Below are positions 52,421 through 62,001 of a stretch of 64,000 nucleotides of DNA, in pieces (within the stretch, counting starts at the first letter, position 1; every line of letters begins with the position of its first letter). The notes beneath the pieces were generated by a model. That model did not search any database. It saw only the letters and a list, made by a program, of their open reading frames with translations, and was not told where the DNA came from. The stretch lies in NCBI RefSeq assembly GCF_004364175.1, contig NZ_SNZW01000011.1, forward strand, positions 186,001-250,000. Reading direction: 5' to 3'. The translations under genes and the position numbers were made by a program. The stretch is from Maribacter caenipelagi. Its GTDB lineage: Bacteria; Bacteroidota; Bacteroidia; Flavobacteriales; Flavobacteriaceae.

Positions 52421-53998
52421 ATGGCAGGAGTAAAAGCCGCTGAAGTATCAGCAATTTTAAAGAAACAATTATCAGGATTTGATGCTACCGCTACTTTAGA
52501 CGAAGTAGGTACTGTATTAACTGTAGGTGATGGTATCGCAAGAATCTACGGATTAGCTAATGCTCAATACGGAGAATTAGTTGAGTTCGAAGGCGGACTT
52601 GAAGGTATCGTTCTTAACCTTGAGGAAGACAACGTTGGTGTGGTTCTTTTAGGACCTTCCAAATCAGTTGGTGAGGGTGATACCGTAAAACGTACACAAC
52701 GTATTGCTTCTGTAAAAGTTGGTGAAGGTATTGTTGGTCGTGTAGTGGATACTTTAGGTAACCCTATCGATGGTAAAGGACCTATTGCCGGTGATACTTA
52801 TGAGATGCCATTAGAGCGTAAAGCTCCAGGGGTAATCTATAGAGAGCCTGTAACTGAGCCAATGCAATCTGGTATTAAAGCAATTGATGCGATGATCCCA
52901 GTTGGTAGAGGTCAAAGAGAGCTTGTTATTGGTGACCGTCAAACTGGTAAGACTACAGTTTGTATCGATACCATTCTAAACCAAAAAGAATTTTATGATG
53001 CTGGTGAGCCTGTTTACTGTATCTATGTTGCCATAGGTCAGAAAGCATCTACTGTTGCCGGTATCGCACAGGTATTGGAAGATAAAGGAGCAATGGCATA
53101 TACTACTATCGTAGCTGCAAATGCATCTGATCCAGCGCCAATGCAAGTATATGCACCATTTACTGGAGCATCTATTGGAGAATATTTCCGTGATACAGGT
53201 CGTCCTGCATTAATTATATATGATGATTTATCTAAACAAGCGGTTGCATATCGTGAGGTGTCTCTTTTATTAAGAAGACCACCGGGACGTGAGGCTTACC
53301 CAGGTGATGTTTTCTACCTACATTCTAGATTATTAGAGCGTGCAGCAAAAGTTATCAATGATGATGATATCGCAAAAGAAATGAATGATTTGCCAGAGGT
53401 ATTAAAGCCTATGGTAAAAGGTGGTGGTTCTTTAACGGCTTTACCAATTATAGAAACACAAGCGGGTGACGTTTCTGCTTATATTCCAACCAACGTAATT
53501 TCTATTACTGACGGACAGATATTTTTAGAGCAAGATTTATTCAACCAAGGTGTAAGACCGGCAATTAACGTAGGTATTTCTGTATCTCGTGTTGGTGGTA
53601 ACGCTCAGATTAAATCAATGAAGAAAGTTTCAGGTACGTTGAAACTGGATCAAGCACAGTTCCGTGAATTGGAAGCTTTTGCTAAATTTGGTTCAGATTT
53701 AGATGCAGCAACATTGAACGTTATTGAAAAAGGACGTAGAAACGTTGAAATATTAAAGCAAGCACAAAACGATCCTTATACTGTTGAAGATCAGGTTGCA
53801 ATTATCTATGCTGGTTCTAAGAACTTGTTAAGAGATGTGCCTGTTGAGAAAGTAAAAGAATTCGAACGTGATTACTTAGAGTTTTTGAACGCTAAGCACA
53901 GAGGTGTTCTTGATACATTGAAGTCTGGTAAACTAACCGATGAGGTTACAGATACATTGACTTCTGTTTGTAAAGAGCTTTCAGCAAAATATAAATAA
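52421..53998 (+). CDS. atpA: F0F1 ATP synthase subunit alpha
   Basis: A 525-residue non-catalytic nucleotide-binding subunit. Walker A is 'GDRQTGKT', with '[20 protein letters not shown]' and the arginine-finger region '[21 protein letters not shown]'. Full length. The TAA stop overlaps the first two bases of an inserted element with terminal inverted repeats. Confidence 0.98.
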   Translation: MAGVKAAEVSAILKKQLSGFDATATLDEVGTVLTVGDGIARIYGLANAQYGELVEFEGGLEGIVLNLEEDNVGVVLLGPSKSVGEGDTVKRTQRIASVKVGEGIVGRVVDTLGNPIDGKGPIAGDTYEMPLERKAPGVIYREPVTEPMQSGIKAIDAMIPVGRGQRELVIGDRQTGKTTVCIDTILNQKEFYDAGEPVYCIYVAIGQKASTVAGIAQVLEDKGAMAYTTIVAANASDPAPMQVYAPFTGASIGEYFRDTGRPALIIYDDLSKQAVAYREVSLLLRRPPGREAYPGDVFYLHSRLLERAAKVINDDDIAKEMNDLPEVLKPMVKGGGSLTALPIIETQAGDVSAYIPTNVISITDGQIFLEQDLFNQGVRPAINVGISVSRVGGNAQIKSMKKVSGTLKLDQAQFRELEAFAKFGSDLDAATLNVIEKGRRNVEILKQAQNDPYTVEDQVAIIYAGSKNLLRDVPVEKVKEFERDYLEFLNAKHRGVLDTLKSGKLTDEVTDTLTSVCKELSAKYK

Positions 53999-54385
53999 GT
54001 TAAAAGTGCGGAGTGATGAGTTATGAGTAAATTGAATGAAAGTCCTATTAGGATAAAAAGTTTTGATTTTGCTTGTAATATCGTTTTGTACTGTGATACT
54101 TTAAAAGGAAATAAAGATTTTGAGCTTGCCTCTCAATTGTTAAGAAGCGGAACTAGTATTGGAGCTAATACTAGAGAAGCGCAACGAGGGGTTAGTAAAA
54201 AAGATTTTAAAAATAAGTTTGGAATTGCTCTAAAGGAGGCAGACGAGACAATGTATTGGTTAGATATATTGGAAGCAACTGGAAGAAATGTACCAAAGGA
54301 TATGAAAATTAAATGCGAAGAGTTAATTAGAATTTTAGTTTCAATTATTAAAAACTCATAACTCTTCATTCATAACTTTTAACTT
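53997..54385 (+). mobile_element. IVS-like element with 32-bp terminal inverted repeats between atpA and atpG
   Basis: The left end (53997-54028) and the inverted right end (54354-54385) have the same length, need no gap and match at 27 of 32 positions. Shared blocks are ACTCATAACTC and ACTTTTAACTT. The repeats are built from heptamers (AACTCAT, AACTCTT, CATTCAT, AACTTTT). The start codon of the enclosed gene lies in the left repeat and its stop codon in the right one, so the element is just the gene plus its ends. It fills the atpA-atpG gap: the left end overlaps the atpA stop and the right end stops 6 nt before atpG. In mRNA the ends would form a long stem, as do the ends of 23S rRNA intervening sequences that carry the same protein family. 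Confidence 0.75.
54023..54361 (+). CDS. four-helix bundle protein (23S rRNA IVS / Avd-like family)
   Basis: A 112-residue helical protein with 'SFDFACNIVLYCDTL', 'ELASQLLRSGTSIGANTREA' and 'KKDFKNKFGIALKEADETMY' and 'WLDIL'. These are the hallmarks of the four-helix-bundle family found in 23S rRNA intervening sequences and, more distantly, the Avd accessory protein of diversity-generating retroelements. Family members form barrel-like pentamers that bind nucleic acid; the exact role outside DGRs is unknown. It has no relation to ATP synthase and lies inside an element with terminal inverted repeats. No reverse transcriptase or template/variable repeats are nearby. Confidence 0.92.
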   Translation: MSKLNESPIRIKSFDFACNIVLYCDTLKGNKDFELASQLLRSGTSIGANTREAQRGVSKKDFKNKFGIALKEADETMYWLDILEATGRNVPKDMKIKCEELIRILVSIIKNS

Positions 54386-54391
54386 GAACAA

Positions 54392-55255
54392 ATGGCAAAT
54401 TTAAAGGAAATACGTAATAGGATTTCATCGGTTTCATCAACGATGCAGATTACCAGTGCCATGAAAATGGTATCTGCTGCGAAATTGAAAAAGGCGCAAG
54501 ATGCTATTACGGCTATGAGACCTTATGCCGATAAGCTAACTGAACTATTACAAAACTTAAGTGCAAGTTTAGAAGGTGATTCTGGAAGTGTTTATGCCGA
54601 TAATCGTGTTGTGAACAAGGTTTTAGTGGTTTCAGTTACATCTAATAGAGGTCTTTGTGGAGCTTTTAATACCAATATTTTAAAGCAATCGGTAAATCTA
54701 GCAGATAATGTTTACGCTGGTAAATCAGTTGATTTTATTGCTGTTGGTAAAAAGGCAAATGACTATTTAGGAAAACGTTTTAATGTTATCGCTAATCACA
54801 GTGGTGTTTATGATGACTTAACTTTTGATAATGTCGCTGATATTGCTGAGAGTTTAATGGAACTTTTTACTGCTGGTACATATGACCGTATTGAAATTGT
54901 GTATAACAAATTCAAAAACGCGGCAACTCAAATTGTAATGACAGAGCAATTTTTACCTATTGTTCCATTAGAGGAAGCTGAAGTAACTGCAAGTGCAGAT
55001 TATACTTTTGAACCTACGAAATTAGAAATCATTGAACAATTGATTCCTAAATCTTTGAAAACACAATTGTACAAAGGTATAAGAGATTCATTTGCTAGTG
55101 AGCACGGTGCTCGTATGACTGCCATGCACAAAGCAACAGATAACGCAACAGAAATGCGTGATCAATTGAAATTAACATACAATAAAGCAAGACAAGCAGC
55201 TATTACTAACGAGATATTAGAAATCGTTGGTGGTGCAGAAGCATTGAATAATTAA
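54392..55255 (+). CDS. atpG: F0F1 ATP synthase subunit gamma
   Basis: A 287-residue rotor subunit with the conserved ends 'LKEIRNRISSVSSTMQITSAMKMV' (split by the family's coiled coil) and 'MHKATDNATEMRDQLKLTYNKARQAAIT' near the C-terminus, both unbroken here. The ATG is 6 nt after the inserted element. atpD and atpC do not follow; in Bacteroidota they often form a separate operon. Confidence 0.97.
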   Translation: MANLKEIRNRISSVSSTMQITSAMKMVSAAKLKKAQDAITAMRPYADKLTELLQNLSASLEGDSGSVYADNRVVNKVLVVSVTSNRGLCGAFNTNILKQSVNLADNVYAGKSVDFIAVGKKANDYLGKRFNVIANHSGVYDDLTFDNVADIAESLMELFTAGTYDRIEIVYNKFKNAATQIVMTEQFLPIVPLEEAEVTASADYTFEPTKLEIIEQLIPKSLKTQLYKGIRDSFASEHGARMTAMHKATDNATEMRDQLKLTYNKARQAAITNEILEIVGGAEALNN

Positions 55256-55320
55256 TTCAACTTTATAATTGATGGCTAACGCATGTGAAGTCATTTATAG
55301 CTTGAAAATATAATGAGTTG

Positions 55321-55349
55321 AAAACCCCACCTTAAAGTGGGGTTTTTAC
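55321..55349 (+). terminator. intrinsic terminator of the atp operon
   Basis: Arms AAAACCCCAC (55321-55330) and GTGGGGTTTT (55337-55346) pair perfectly over 10 bp around CTTAAA and run into T. It lies 66 nt after the atpG stop. Confidence 0.92.
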
Positions 55350-55395
55350 TTTTAAAGCTATTAGATTCCCTTTTTTATCCGACTTTTGTCTAGAC

Positions 55396-56616
55396 ATGAA
55401 ATCGAGCAAAACCGCATTACTTTTTATTTTCATTACTATTTTAGTTGATGTGATCGGTATTGGCATCATTCTTCCTATTATTCCTGATTTGATTATGGAG
55501 TTAACGGGTGAAGGTAATCACATGGCAATAATCTACGGAATGTGGTTGACGACCGCTTTTGCCGGAATGCAGTTTTTGTTTTCTCCTGTGTTAGGCGAAA
55601 TATCCGATAGATTTGGTAGAAGACCTATATTACTTTTAGCACTTTTAGGCTTAAGTATAGATTACTTGATTCACGCTTGGGCACCAACAATCACTTGGTT
55701 GTTTCTTGGGCGTTTTTTAGCAGGAATTACAGGCGCTAGTTTTACCGTAGCATCAGCATATATAGCTGATGTAAGTACCAAAGAAAATAAAGCGAAGAAC
55801 TTTGGGTTAATCGGTGCCGCTTTCGGAATCGGATTTATTATCGGTCCTGGTATTGGAGGGTTTTTCGGTGAGATCAATATTCGACTTCCATTTTACATAG
55901 CTGCAGGCTTAACATTTGCTAACTTCCTTTTTGGATATTTCTTTGTGCCTGAATCTTTAACACCAGAGAATAGAAGACAGATTAATTTTTCTAAAATGAT
56001 TCCAGGTGTTTCTTTGTTCGCATTGAGAAACTATAAAGGTATCCTGTTATTGATATCCGCTTTTTTCTTGGCTAATCTTGCCGGTCAGGCGCTTCCATCT
56101 ACATGGTCATATTATGGTATTGAGCGATATGATTGGACTCCGAAACAAATAGGATTGTCGCTAATGGTCGTAGGCTTATTAGTTGCAATCGTACAAGGGT
56201 TTTTAGTGGGAAAGATTGTAAAGAAGTTTGGAAAGCGTAAAGTAATTACATTCGGTTTTTTGTTATGGACGGTTGGTATGTTCCTGTTTTCATTCGCCAA
56301 AGAACCGTGGATGCTATATGCGTTCTTAATTCCATATGCATTAGGCGGTATTGCAGGTCCTACGGTCCAAGGCGTAATTTCTAACCAAGTATCTGAAAAG
56401 GAGCAGGGAATTTTACAGGGATCGATTACTGGTCTAGTTAGTATTACTGCTATACTTGGACAATTCATCTTTGCGCCTGTATTTTATTATTTTATACGTC
56501 CTGAAGCGTCTATTTACTTTCCTGGCGCTCCATATGCGTTGGCAGCAGTATTTCTCTTAGCAGCATTTATTTTGGCTTCTATGGCTATAAATAGAATGAA
56601 TGTAGAGCCGGAATAA
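55396..56616 (+). CDS. MFS transporter (TetA-like subgroup)
   Basis: A 406-residue transporter with 12 hydrophobic helices. MFS motif A reads 'GEISDRFGRRPILL' and motif C-like 'GAAFGIGFIIGPGIGGFFG' follows helix 5, as in the TetA/drug:H+ antiporter group. Many Bacteroidota have chromosomal members with no known resistance role, so the substrate is not assigned. It stands alone between a terminator and the next gene. Confidence 0.88.
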   Translation: MKSSKTALLFIFITILVDVIGIGIILPIIPDLIMELTGEGNHMAIIYGMWLTTAFAGMQFLFSPVLGEISDRFGRRPILLLALLGLSIDYLIHAWAPTITWLFLGRFLAGITGASFTVASAYIADVSTKENKAKNFGLIGAAFGIGFIIGPGIGGFFGEINIRLPFYIAAGLTFANFLFGYFFVPESLTPENRRQINFSKMIPGVSLFALRNYKGILLLISAFFLANLAGQALPSTWSYYGIERYDWTPKQIGLSLMVVGLLVAIVQGFLVGKIVKKFGKRKVITFGFLLWTVGMFLFSFAKEPWMLYAFLIPYALGGIAGPTVQGVISNQVSEKEQGILQGSITGLVSITAILGQFIFAPVFYYFIRPEASIYFPGAPYALAAVFLLAAFILASMAINRMNVEPE

Positions 56617-56691
56617 TATCTTTTTTCAATTTAGGATGTAACATTATTTAATTTTTGAATCTAAAGAGCGAACAAAACAAAAACTCTTACG

Positions 56692-57534
56692 ATGAAAACT
56701 ATTAAAAATTTACTTTTCGGATTGCTTATTTTTTCGGCATTTTCAATAACTGCACAACACAACTCTTTTGAAGTGGAAGTTACTGGCAAAGGTGAACCAA
56801 TACTACTATTTCCAGGGTTTACTTGTACTGGTGAAGTATGGGACGCTACAGTATTGGAACTATCAAAAGGTTATGAATGTCACGTATTTACTTTTGCCGG
56901 TTTCGGTAATGTTCCTGCTATTGAAAAACCATGGCTACCAAAGATTAAAGAAAGTGTTATTAAATACATTTTAGAAAATAAATTGGAAAACGCTATTTTG
57001 TTGGGGCACAGTCTAGGTGGTGCATTGGCGCTTTGGATGGCTACAGAAAGTGAAACATACAAAGAGCTGATTATAGTAGATGCTTTGCCCTCAACAGGAG
57101 CATTAATGATGCCCGATTATAAAAGTGAATACATGTTGTATGATTCTCCATCTAATAAACAACTATTAGCTATGAACGATACCGATTTTGAAGCTATGAT
57201 TGTTCAAATGGCTAGTGGTATGACCAAAGAAAAGTCAAATCAACAGAAAATTCAAAATTGGATGATTCAGGCAGATAGAGAGACCTATGTCTATGGGTAT
57301 ACAGATTTATTAAAGTTAGATTTACGTGAAGATTTGGCTAAGATAAATTCACCGGTGACTATTTTGGCGGCTACAGAACCTTATGGTTTAGAAATGGCGA
57401 AATCCACTTATGACCTACAGTATAAAGCGCTTGCAGAATACACCATTGAATTTGCAAATGGCTCATCACATTTTATCATGTATGATCAATCACAGTGGTT
57501 TATAGAGAATCTTAAAAATGCGTTGAAGAACTAA
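56692..57534 (+). CDS. secreted alpha/beta hydrolase
   Basis: A 280-residue protein with a signal peptide (cleavage after 'SITAQ', about residue 22) and an alpha/beta-hydrolase fold. The nucleophile elbow is GHSLGG (S near residue 106), an oxyanion strand reads 'LLFPGFTCTGEVWD', the acid is probably in 'ILAATEPYG', and the His is in 'GSSHFIMYD'. The substrate is unknown. Its stop overlaps the sigma factor ATG by one base (TAATG), so it is co-translated with a regulatory pair. Confidence 0.88.
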   Translation: MKTIKNLLFGLLIFSAFSITAQHNSFEVEVTGKGEPILLFPGFTCTGEVWDATVLELSKGYECHVFTFAGFGNVPAIEKPWLPKIKESVIKYILENKLENAILLGHSLGGALALWMATESETYKELIIVDALPSTGALMMPDYKSEYMLYDSPSNKQLLAMNDTDFEAMIVQMASGMTKEKSNQQKIQNWMIQADRETYVYGYTDLLKLDLREDLAKINSPVTILAATEPYGLEMAKSTYDLQYKALAEYTIEFANGSSHFIMYDQSQWFIENLKNALKN

Positions 57535-58028
57535 TGAGCTCTAAAGAAATCACATATCAGAAGATCTATGAGGAAAACTACCCAAAGGTAATGCGATTAT
57601 GCATGGGTTATACCGCAGGTAACGAGTCTCTTGCTAAAGATCTGGTACAGGAAACTTTTATAAAAATTTGGCAGAATTTAGACGGTTTTAGAAATGAAAG
57701 CAAAATAGGCACTTGGATTTATCGTATTTGTGTGAATACCTGTTTAGCTGAAATACGGCGGGAGCGTAAAAAGGAGAGGGAGCTTCAAATTGATAATCTG
57801 CAGATAAGTGACAGCAGTGACAGCCCTGCTGAGAAAGAAGATATGTTAGTGCAATTATATAAGTGCATAAATAAACTAAGCAGCACTAATAAAGCAATTA
57901 TATTATTGGAATTGGAAGGCTTGCCCCAACTAGAGATTTCAGAAATAATCGGGATAAAATATGAAGCTGTCCGAACTAGAATTTATAGAATAAAACAACA
58001 ACTTACAAAATGTGTAAACGATGAATAA
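57534..58028 (+). CDS. ECF-type RNA polymerase sigma factor
   Basis: A 164-residue sigma-70 family protein with region 2 ('ESLAKDLVQETFIKIWQNLDGFR', 'TWIYRICVNTCLAEIRRERK', split in the usual way) and region 4 ('LEGLPQLEISEIIGIKYEAVRTRIYR'). It lacks any extra domain. The downstream membrane protein overlaps its end by 8 nt and is a likely anti-sigma partner. Confidence 0.93.
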   Translation: MSSKEITYQKIYEENYPKVMRLCMGYTAGNESLAKDLVQETFIKIWQNLDGFRNESKIGTWIYRICVNTCLAEIRRERKKERELQIDNLQISDSSDSPAEKEDMLVQLYKCINKLSSTNKAIILLELEGLPQLEISEIIGIKYEAVRTRIYRIKQQLTKCVNDE

Positions 58029-58596
58029 TTTTGAAGATTTACAAAATAAATGGCAGAACCAATCGGGAGTTTCTGCAACCGAAGATGGATTTCAAGCACT
58101 TTTAAAAAATGTAAAATCCATAGAACAAAAACAAAGAACAGGAAATATAGTTTTAACCCTTACTATAGTTATACTAGTTTCTTTTCTGATATATGTTTCA
58201 GGATACAAGAGCACTAAATTTATGCTCGGTATCGGGTTAATGATTGGTAGTTTAGTGGTTAGAATTGCTATTGAATTATTTAGTTTGAAGAGGCTGCGTA
58301 CCATAAAATTTAGTAAAGATGCAAATACCTTTACTGATGATTTAATTACCTATTATTCCTTTAGAAAGTATACTCATTACATAATTACACCTTTAGCTCT
58401 TGTAGTTTATACCGTTGGGTTTATAATATTATTGCCATTGTTTGAAGCTTCGTTATCACATGGGTTTTATATCTATATTCTATTTTCGTCAGTGACTTTT
58501 TTATTAGTGTTTTCTATATTTTTATACAAAGAGGTAAAGAGTGAACTATTTAAATTGAAACAATTACAAAGGGACGACGAGGCTATTAATTTGTGA
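58021..58596 (+). CDS. membrane protein, probable partner of the ECF sigma factor
   Basis: A 191-residue protein with a ~38-residue soluble N-terminus ('FEDLQNKWQNQ') and four hydrophobic helices (about 41-60, 66-88, 119-140, 148-169). The soluble N-terminus before the first helix and the gene overlap with the sigma factor fit an anti-sigma factor, but I see no ZAS or FecR motif, so this is context only. Confidence 0.7.
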   Translation: MNNFEDLQNKWQNQSGVSATEDGFQALLKNVKSIEQKQRTGNIVLTLTIVILVSFLIYVSGYKSTKFMLGIGLMIGSLVVRIAIELFSLKRLRTIKFSKDANTFTDDLITYYSFRKYTHYIITPLALVVYTVGFIILLPLFEASLSHGFYIYILFSSVTFLLVFSIFLYKEVKSELFKLKQLQRDDEAINL

Positions 58597-58620
58597 TAGC
58601 CATGTTAAATGACTTATTAA

Positions 58621-58659
58621 ACCCATATTACTTATTATCTTTATAAGAATAATATGGGT
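58621..58659. other. long inverted repeat between the sigma unit and the next gene
   Basis: ACCCATATTA (58621-58630) pairs perfectly with TAATATGGGT (58650-58659), and the inner CTTAT/ATAAG continues the stem. It starts 24 nt after the membrane protein gene and overlaps an ATG at 58654, so the start of the lipoprotein is more probably the ATG at 58663. No T-run follows. Confidence 0.6.
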
Positions 58660-58662
58660 CTA

Positions 58663-59103
58663 ATGAAATATATACTTAGTTGTTTTCTACTTATCTGTCT
58701 TTGTTTAACCAGTTGCACCTCGCAGAAAAAACTACAAACGGAAATTCCGTTCGAAATTGGTAAAGCTATTAGCCAACAGTATGTGGGCGGACGAGAAGAA
58801 AGCGGTTCTGGTACTGAATTGAGAATTCCGGTGTCACTACTCAATACTTCTGACATAGAAATTAAAGAGGTTTACTTTCGTGGTAAGAAAGTAAAAGCGC
58901 TTGTAAACACTGTAGATAATGAAGAGATGATTATTGTTAGAATACCTAACAACAGCCCTGAATCATCTGAAACATCAGATTTAAAATTAAATACAGATGA
59001 GGCGGTTATCAGTTATAATGAAAATGGAGAAATGAAATATGCTAAAGTAAATGGCATAAAACAAAAGCAACCATTAATTTATAAGGGCGCACCCAAAAAC
59101 TAA
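58663..59103 (+). CDS. lipoprotein, unknown function
   Basis: About 146 residues from the ATG at 58663 (MKYILSCFLL), chosen because the ATG at 58654 lies inside a hairpin. Lipobox 'LTSC' (Cys15) is clear. The mature part is a likely beta-rich domain ('ELRIPVSLLNTSDIEIKEVYF', 'EEMIIVRIPNNS') of unknown family. It is short and without neighbours in the same operon; the flippase gene has its own -7 box overlapping this stop. Confidence 0.75.
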   Translation: MKYILSCFLLICLCLTSCTSQKKLQTEIPFEIGKAISQQYVGGREESGSGTELRIPVSLLNTSDIEIKEVYFRGKKVKALVNTVDNEEMIIVRIPNNSPESSETSDLKLNTDEAVISYNENGEMKYAKVNGIKQKQPLIYKGAPKN

Positions 59104-59108
59104 CTTTG
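59101..59108 (+). promoter_or_regulatory. -7 box candidate for the flippase-dut-EnvC row
   Basis: TAACTTTG fits TAnnTTTG exactly, overlaps the lipoprotein stop codon, and lies 46 nt before the TTG start at 59155. Confidence 0.4.
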
Positions 59109-59154
59109 TAACTAGGCTTTTAATAGGTACTTTTATCGCCTGAATGTATAGTGC

Positions 59155-60612
59155 TTGAATCCACTCAAAAAACTTTTTAAACAAACAGCAATCTATGGCT
59201 TGGCAACTGTCTTGCCAAGGATGCTTAACGTCATATTAGTACCAATTTATACAGGTGTTATGCTACCTGGTGCATATGGGCAAGTGGTGGTGATTTATGC
59301 CTATTTTGCCATTTTCAATATCTTTTTGGCTTATGGCATGGAAACCGCATTTTTTAGGTTTTATAAGGATTCTGAGAATAAGAAAAAAGTTGTTTCTACT
59401 TCTTTATTGTCCATATTAGGGTCTACAATGATATTTATGATCATTGGATTGTTATTTAAGTCATCACTATCGCAATTTCTGGAAATATCTATTGAATATA
59501 TAGGATATGTTTTTTGGATTTTAGCTCTAGATGCATTGGTTATAATTCCTTTTGCATGGTTAAGGGCTAATGAAAGACCTATGCGTTTTGCCATTATTAA
59601 ACTTATTAGTGTGGTATTGAACTTAGGGCTTAACTTCTTCTTTCTAATTTTGCTGCCAAAATTAGCGATAGACAATGAAGGTTTTCTTGCTTCTATCTAT
59701 AAAGCGGATTATGAGATTTTATATATATTAATCTCTAACCTTGCTTCAAGTGCTGTTACCCTTTTGCTAATGTTAAGGGTGTATCTTAGAAGACCTTATG
59801 TCTTTGATATTGATATTTGGAAGCGTATGATAAAATATGCCATGCCAGTAATGATTGCGGGTATTGCATTTACCGTAAATGAAGTATTAGATAAAATTTT
59901 GCTAGAGAAAATTTTACCTGTTGAAATAGCTAGTGAAGAAGTTGGTAAGTATGGAGCTTGCGTAAAGTTGGCTGTGTTCATGACATTATTTATTACTGCA
60001 TTTAGAATGGGGATCGAACCTTTCTTTTTTAGTCATTCAGATACAAAAAATCCGCAGAAAGCATATGCCCAAATAACAAATTACTTTGTAGTGTTAGGGA
60101 GTATCATACTTTTAGCGGTAGTTGTTTTTTCTGATGTATTAAAGGTTCTTTTTGTACGTAACGAAGCGTATTGGGAAGCTATGTCCGTAGTGCCAATAAT
60201 TTTATTGGCAGCCTTCTTCTTGGGTATTTACCATAACTTATCCGTTTGGTACAAAGTTACCGACCGTACAAAATTCGGAGCATATATTTCAATGATCGGT
60301 GCCGTGTTGACCATAGTCGTCAATCTTATTTTTATTCCGTATTTTGGGTATATGGCATCTGCCGTTGCTACTCTGTTAGCTTATGGCACGATGATGTTGC
60401 TTTCATTCTATTTCGGGCGCATGTATTATCCTATTCCGTATAACTTCAGAAAAATTATATTTTATTTAGTAATATCCATCTTGTTTTCTATCCTTTCATT
60501 TTACATTTTTGATAGAAACCTTTTTGTTGGAATATCGCTATTAATTCTGTTCTTGGGCTTGGTATATAAACTAGAGTTTGAGAATCTTAAAAAACTATAT
60601 GTAAACAGATGA
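59155..60612 (+). CDS. polysaccharide/lipid flippase of the MATE/MVF superfamily
   Basis: A 485-residue polytopic protein with about 14 hydrophobic helices. It starts at a TTG ('[20 protein letters not shown]' follows), the usual N-terminus of these flavobacterial flippases. '[15 protein letters not shown]' and '[11 protein letters not shown]' are its conserved parts. It presumably flips a lipid-linked saccharide; the substrate is unknown. The stop overlaps the dut start by 4 nt. Confidence 0.88.
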   Translation: MNPLKKLFKQTAIYGLATVLPRMLNVILVPIYTGVMLPGAYGQVVVIYAYFAIFNIFLAYGMETAFFRFYKDSENKKKVVSTSLLSILGSTMIFMIIGLLFKSSLSQFLEISIEYIGYVFWILALDALVIIPFAWLRANERPMRFAIIKLISVVLNLGLNFFFLILLPKLAIDNEGFLASIYKADYEILYILISNLASSAVTLLLMLRVYLRRPYVFDIDIWKRMIKYAMPVMIAGIAFTVNEVLDKILLEKILPVEIASEEVGKYGACVKLAVFMTLFITAFRMGIEPFFFSHSDTKNPQKAYAQITNYFVVLGSIILLAVVVFSDVLKVLFVRNEAYWEAMSVVPIILLAAFFLGIYHNLSVWYKVTDRTKFGAYISMIGAVLTIVVNLIFIPYFGYMASAVATLLAYGTMMLLSFYFGRMYYPIPYNFRKIIFYLVISILFSILSFYIFDRNLFVGISLLILFLGLVYKLEFENLKKLYVNR

Positions 60613-61043
60613 ACATAAAAATCATTAATAAATCGAATCACGACTTACCGCATTATGAAACAAGTGCTTCTGCTGGTATGGACTTAAGAGCAAACCTTAC
60701 AGAAGCTGTTACTTTGCAACCATTAGCCAGGGCTATTATACCAACTGGTCTTTTCATCGAGTTACCTGTAGGTATAGAAGCTCAGGTGCGACCCAGAAGT
60801 GGTCTTGCCGCTAAAAAAGGTGTAACCGTACTAAATGCTCCTGGCACAATTGATGCTGATTATAGAGGTGAAGTGGGAGTTATATTGATAAATCTTGGTA
60901 ACGAAGATTTTGTTGTCGAAAACGGGGAACGTATTGCACAAATGGTCATTGCTAAGCATGAACGTGCGGAGTGGAACCTTGTCGATAACCTATCTGAAAC
61001 CTTAAGAGGCGATGGCGGATTTGGTAGTACTGGCGTAAAGTAA
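60609..61043 (+). CDS. dut: dUTP diphosphatase
   Basis: A 144-residue trimeric dUTPase with all five motifs: 'AGMDLRAN' (I), '[12 protein letters not shown]' (II), '[17 protein letters not shown]' (III, catalytic Asp), 'GERIAQMVI' (IV) and '[10 protein letters not shown]' (V). It hydrolyses dUTP to dUMP and keeps uracil out of DNA. Confidence 0.97.
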   Translation: MNIKIINKSNHDLPHYETSASAGMDLRANLTEAVTLQPLARAIIPTGLFIELPVGIEAQVRPRSGLAAKKGVTVLNAPGTIDADYRGEVGVILINLGNEDFVVENGERIAQMVIAKHERAEWNLVDNLSETLRGDGGFGSTGVK

Positions 61044-61059
61044 TTTCTATATAATTGTT

Positions 61060-62001
61060 ATGAAAAAATTGATTTTTTTGGGCTTGCTTGTCGGTGTTTG
61101 TAATACGCCATTGCAGTCTTATGCACAAGAAAATCAAGAATTGGATGTAGAACAAAGTGCTGAAGTATTTCTAGAAGAATACTCAGATACTTTTCAAGAA
61201 AATTTTTTCGAGGGATTAAAGCAAATGGGAATAAGAAATTATGACCGTGCGATTACCTACTTTTTAGAATGTAAACGCCTACAGCCACAAAATACGGTAG
61301 TCACTTTTGAGCTTGCTAAGTTTCATTTGTATGACAAGCAATTTATACTCGCTCAAGAATATGCTTTAGAAGCATTGAGCGGTGAACCAGAGAATTATTG
61401 GTACGCTGAAACCCTAGTTAATGTTGTTGACGCTAGAAAATCTGCACTAGAAGAGGTGAAAACAGAATTACCTTGGAACAATATTGAGCTAAGGGGTAAT
61501 TTGGCAGAAATCTATTTTATAAATGCAGATTATGTTACTGCAAAGTCTGTTTTAAAAGGAATTAAAACATCTAAGAAACAAAAATATTTAGAGCAGAAAA
61601 TTAACGACTCGATTGCGAAACAAGAAAAGGTAGTAGTGCCTGTAGCAAATGTAGAGAGAACGGAATCTTCTGAAGATTTAAATAACGTAGAAGGGTATAA
61701 GTTAAAAATTGAGAAGTTGCTTACTTCTGGTGCTGACAATAATGTCTTGCTAGGTATAACCGAAGAGGCAATGGAGCGTTTCCCTTCTCAACCTTATTTC
61801 TATTATGCCAACGGAGCCGCTTTGAATACAGCGCTGAAATATAAAGACGCTATAGCTATTCTAGAGACGGCATTAGATTATATTATTGATGATGCTCCTT
61901 TAGAAAATGCTTGTTATAAAGAATTGGCAAATGCATATACCGCGACCAATAATACGTCTAAAGCAAATATGTACCTTAGTAAAATTAAATCAGAATTTTA
62001 A
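61060..62001 (+). CDS. TPR-repeat exported protein
   Basis: A 313-residue protein with a signal peptide (to about 'SYAQEN', residue 22) and TPR-like helices at ~45-130 ('FFEGLKQMGIRNYDRAITYF', 'TVVTFELAKFHLYDKQFILA') and again at ~205-300 ('YYANGAALNTALKYKDAIAI'). It lies before the DUF4292 lipoprotein gene, with the stop overlapping its start by 1 nt. This row (flippase, dut, TPR, DUF4292, EnvC) recurs in flavobacteria as I remember it. Confidence 0.82.
   Translation: MKKLIFLGLLVGVCNTPLQSYAQENQELDVEQSAEVFLEEYSDTFQENFFEGLKQMGIRNYDRAITYFLECKRLQPQNTVVTFELAKFHLYDKQFILAQEYALEALSGEPENYWYAETLVNVVDARKSALEEVKTELPWNNIELRGNLAEIYFINADYVTAKSVLKGIKTSKKQKYLEQKINDSIAKQEKVVVPVANVERTESSEDLNNVEGYKLKIEKLLTSGADNNVLLGITEEAMERFPSQPYFYYANGAALNTALKYKDAIAILETALDYIIDDAPLENACYKELANAYTATNNTSKANMYLSKIKSEF

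Noticed and set aside
54023-54361. Avd accessory protein of a diversity-generating retroelement
   Set aside because: No reverse transcriptase and no template/variable repeat pair nearby; the flanking inverted repeats fit an IVS-type element better.
55396-56616. Tetracycline resistance determinant
   Set aside because: Similarity to TetA is at the level of general MFS motifs; chromosomal members of this group are common and no resistance gene context is present.
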